Below, in pieces: positions 63,275-64,000 of a stretch of 64,000 bases of DNA. The DNA comes from an uncultured Clostridia bacterium (GTDB taxonomy: Bacteria; Bacillota; Clostridia; TANB77; CAG-508). Under the pieces are notes generated by a model, which was not told the origin of the DNA, did not search any database, and was given only the letters and a program-made list of their open reading frames with translations. The stretch's first letter is position 1. Each line of letters opens with the position of its first letter. The position numbers and the translations under genes are program-made. The stretch covers positions 186,001 through 250,000 of the forward strand of contig CAKOSX010000003.1 of the NCBI GenBank assembly GCA_934119935.1. Direction: 5' to 3'.

Positions 63275-64000
63275 ATGTCGATTACTACCACAGAATTAAT
63301 GGGAGGCGTAAAGCTTCATAAAATAGATACAAAAAAATACAAAACAAATTTATTGGCAATATACCTTACTTCAAAGCTTGATAGAAAGCATGTTACAGAA
63401 AATGCACTAATGCTTGCTATTCTTAGAAGAGGAACAAACAAATTAAAGACTCAAGAAGATATAAATATAAAATTAGAAGAGTTATATGGCGCAGATTTTA
63501 ATTGTGGCATAGATAAACTATGCAATGATAGTGTATTCAAATTTTATATGGAATCTTTAAATGATGAATTTTTGTATGAAAAAGAAAATGTTTTAGAACA
63601 AAGTACTCAAATGCTATTTGACATAGTATTTAGTCCACTTACTGAAAATGGAATGTTTAATGAAGAGTATTTTAATAGTGAAAAAGAAAATCTAAGACAA
63701 ATAATCAGAAGCAGAAAAGATAACAAAGGTGCATACGCATATTCTAGATGTATAGAGGAAATGTATAAAGATGAGCCATATGGTTTGTTTACGTATGGTT
63801 ATGAGGAAGATTTGGACAAGATTACAAATAAAGAATTATACAATGCATATTTAGAAATGCTAAAAAGCAGTAAAATAGATATTTTTGTGTCTGGAAATTT
63901 CTCAGAAGGAAACAACAATGTGGACGAAATAATCAGGAAACAAATAAATGAGAAAAATGTCCAGCCAAGAAATATTGATGTATATGTAGAAAATGAAGTA
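63275..64000 (+). CDS. M16-family (YfmF-like) metallopeptidase homologue, partial
   Basis: The first 242 residues are present and the frame is open to the window's end. Behind GGAA. NLLAIYLTSKLDRKHVTENALMLAILRRGTNKLKTQEDINIKLEELYGADFNCGIDKL, then FNSEKENLRQIIRSRKDNKGAYAYSRCIEEMY. The HxxEH zinc motif is missing at its expected place, as in the non-catalytic YfmF member of the YfmF/YfmH insulinase-like pair. Its partner probably follows beyond the window. Confidence 0.82.
   Translation, partial: MSITTTELMGGVKLHKIDTKKYKTNLLAIYLTSKLDRKHVTENALMLAILRRGTNKLKTQEDINIKLEELYGADFNCGIDKLCNDSVFKFYMESLNDEFLYEKENVLEQSTQMLFDIVFSPLTENGMFNEEYFNSEKENLRQIIRSRKDNKGAYAYSRCIEEMYKDEPYGLFTYGYEEDLDKITNKELYNAYLEMLKSSKIDIFVSGNFSEGNNNVDEIIRKQINEKNVQPRNIDVYVENEV

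Noticed and set aside
1..64000. CRISPR arrays, rRNA and tRNA genes
   Set aside because: No regularly spaced direct repeats and no sequence I could fold or recognise as rRNA or tRNA.

Overview
The window is AT-rich DNA from a spore-forming member of the Clostridia (Bacillota). Evidence for this is a set of sporulation and germination genes (sleB-ypeB, a short SASP-like gene, two CotF-type coat genes, spoIIE, a second SleB-type hydrolase), Gram-positive Shine-Dalgarno sites, TTG/GTG starts, many Rho-independent hairpins and a rod-shape cluster (radC-mreB-mreC-mreD-mrdA-minC). No rRNA, tRNA, CRISPR array or complete prophage or ICE was seen. The species cannot be named from the sequence; an uncultured gut-type clostridium is an inference.

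Layout. 1-6.5 kb: glycolipid glycosyltransferase, sleB-ypeB, SASP-like gene, a tandem pair of small membrane-anchored paralogues and a secreted polysaccharide-binding-type protein. 6.6-10.7 kb: murF-ddl-yqeK and a DnaJ-like gene. 10.7-13.8 kb: a promoter-driven operon of two unknown genes and an orphan VirD4/TraG-type coupling ATPase. 13.9-23.9 kb: YhaO/YhaN-type nuclease pair, prfA, an M3-like metallopeptidase, a ZIP transporter, a low-molecular-weight phosphatase, pcrA and coat genes. 24-28 kb: a diversity-generating retroelement (DGR). 28-31 kb: a frameshifted MutS-domain-I-like gene, regulators, an M23 peptidase and mecA. 31.4-37.8 kb: shape and division cluster with a frameshifted mreD. 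38-43 kb: Rpn-type nuclease, a low-complexity three-gene operon, a nucleotidyltransferase, a phosphoesterase and about 900 bp without a gene. 43.2-50.6 kb: NitT/TauT-type ABC importer, TspO, a Fic protein with an operator-bearing promoter and an ABC exporter. 51-64 kb: spoIIE, a WG-repeat protein, acpS, tatD, a G5/SleB hydrolase, xth, an AI-2E-type transporter, a HigB-like toxin with an XRE-ImmA/IrrE partner, rpsU, yqeY and the start of an M16-family gene.

The main discovery is the DGR at 24475-27912. The target is a 410-residue protein with a prepilin-like N-terminus and a DUF6273-like, probably C-type-lectin-fold, C-terminal domain. Its 145-bp variable repeat (25417-25561) matches a template repeat (26612-26756) at every non-adenine position, while 27 of 37 template adenines are changed. 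Between them lie a MutS-domain-I-like accessory gene and an avd-like gene, and after the template comes a reverse transcriptase with the DGR-type GxxxTSQ and YQDD motifs. A divergent XRE regulator with a palindromic operator candidate precedes the target gene.

A second unusual signal is a set of small interspersed hairpin repeats. One family (10743-10860, 17098-17207, 30230-30340) has a conserved GC-rich core but arms that differ completely between copies while remaining self-complementary within each copy. Two further palindromic families, with cores CTCCGTCCCC and CGCCC..AGGGACG, also occur, mostly just after stop codons.
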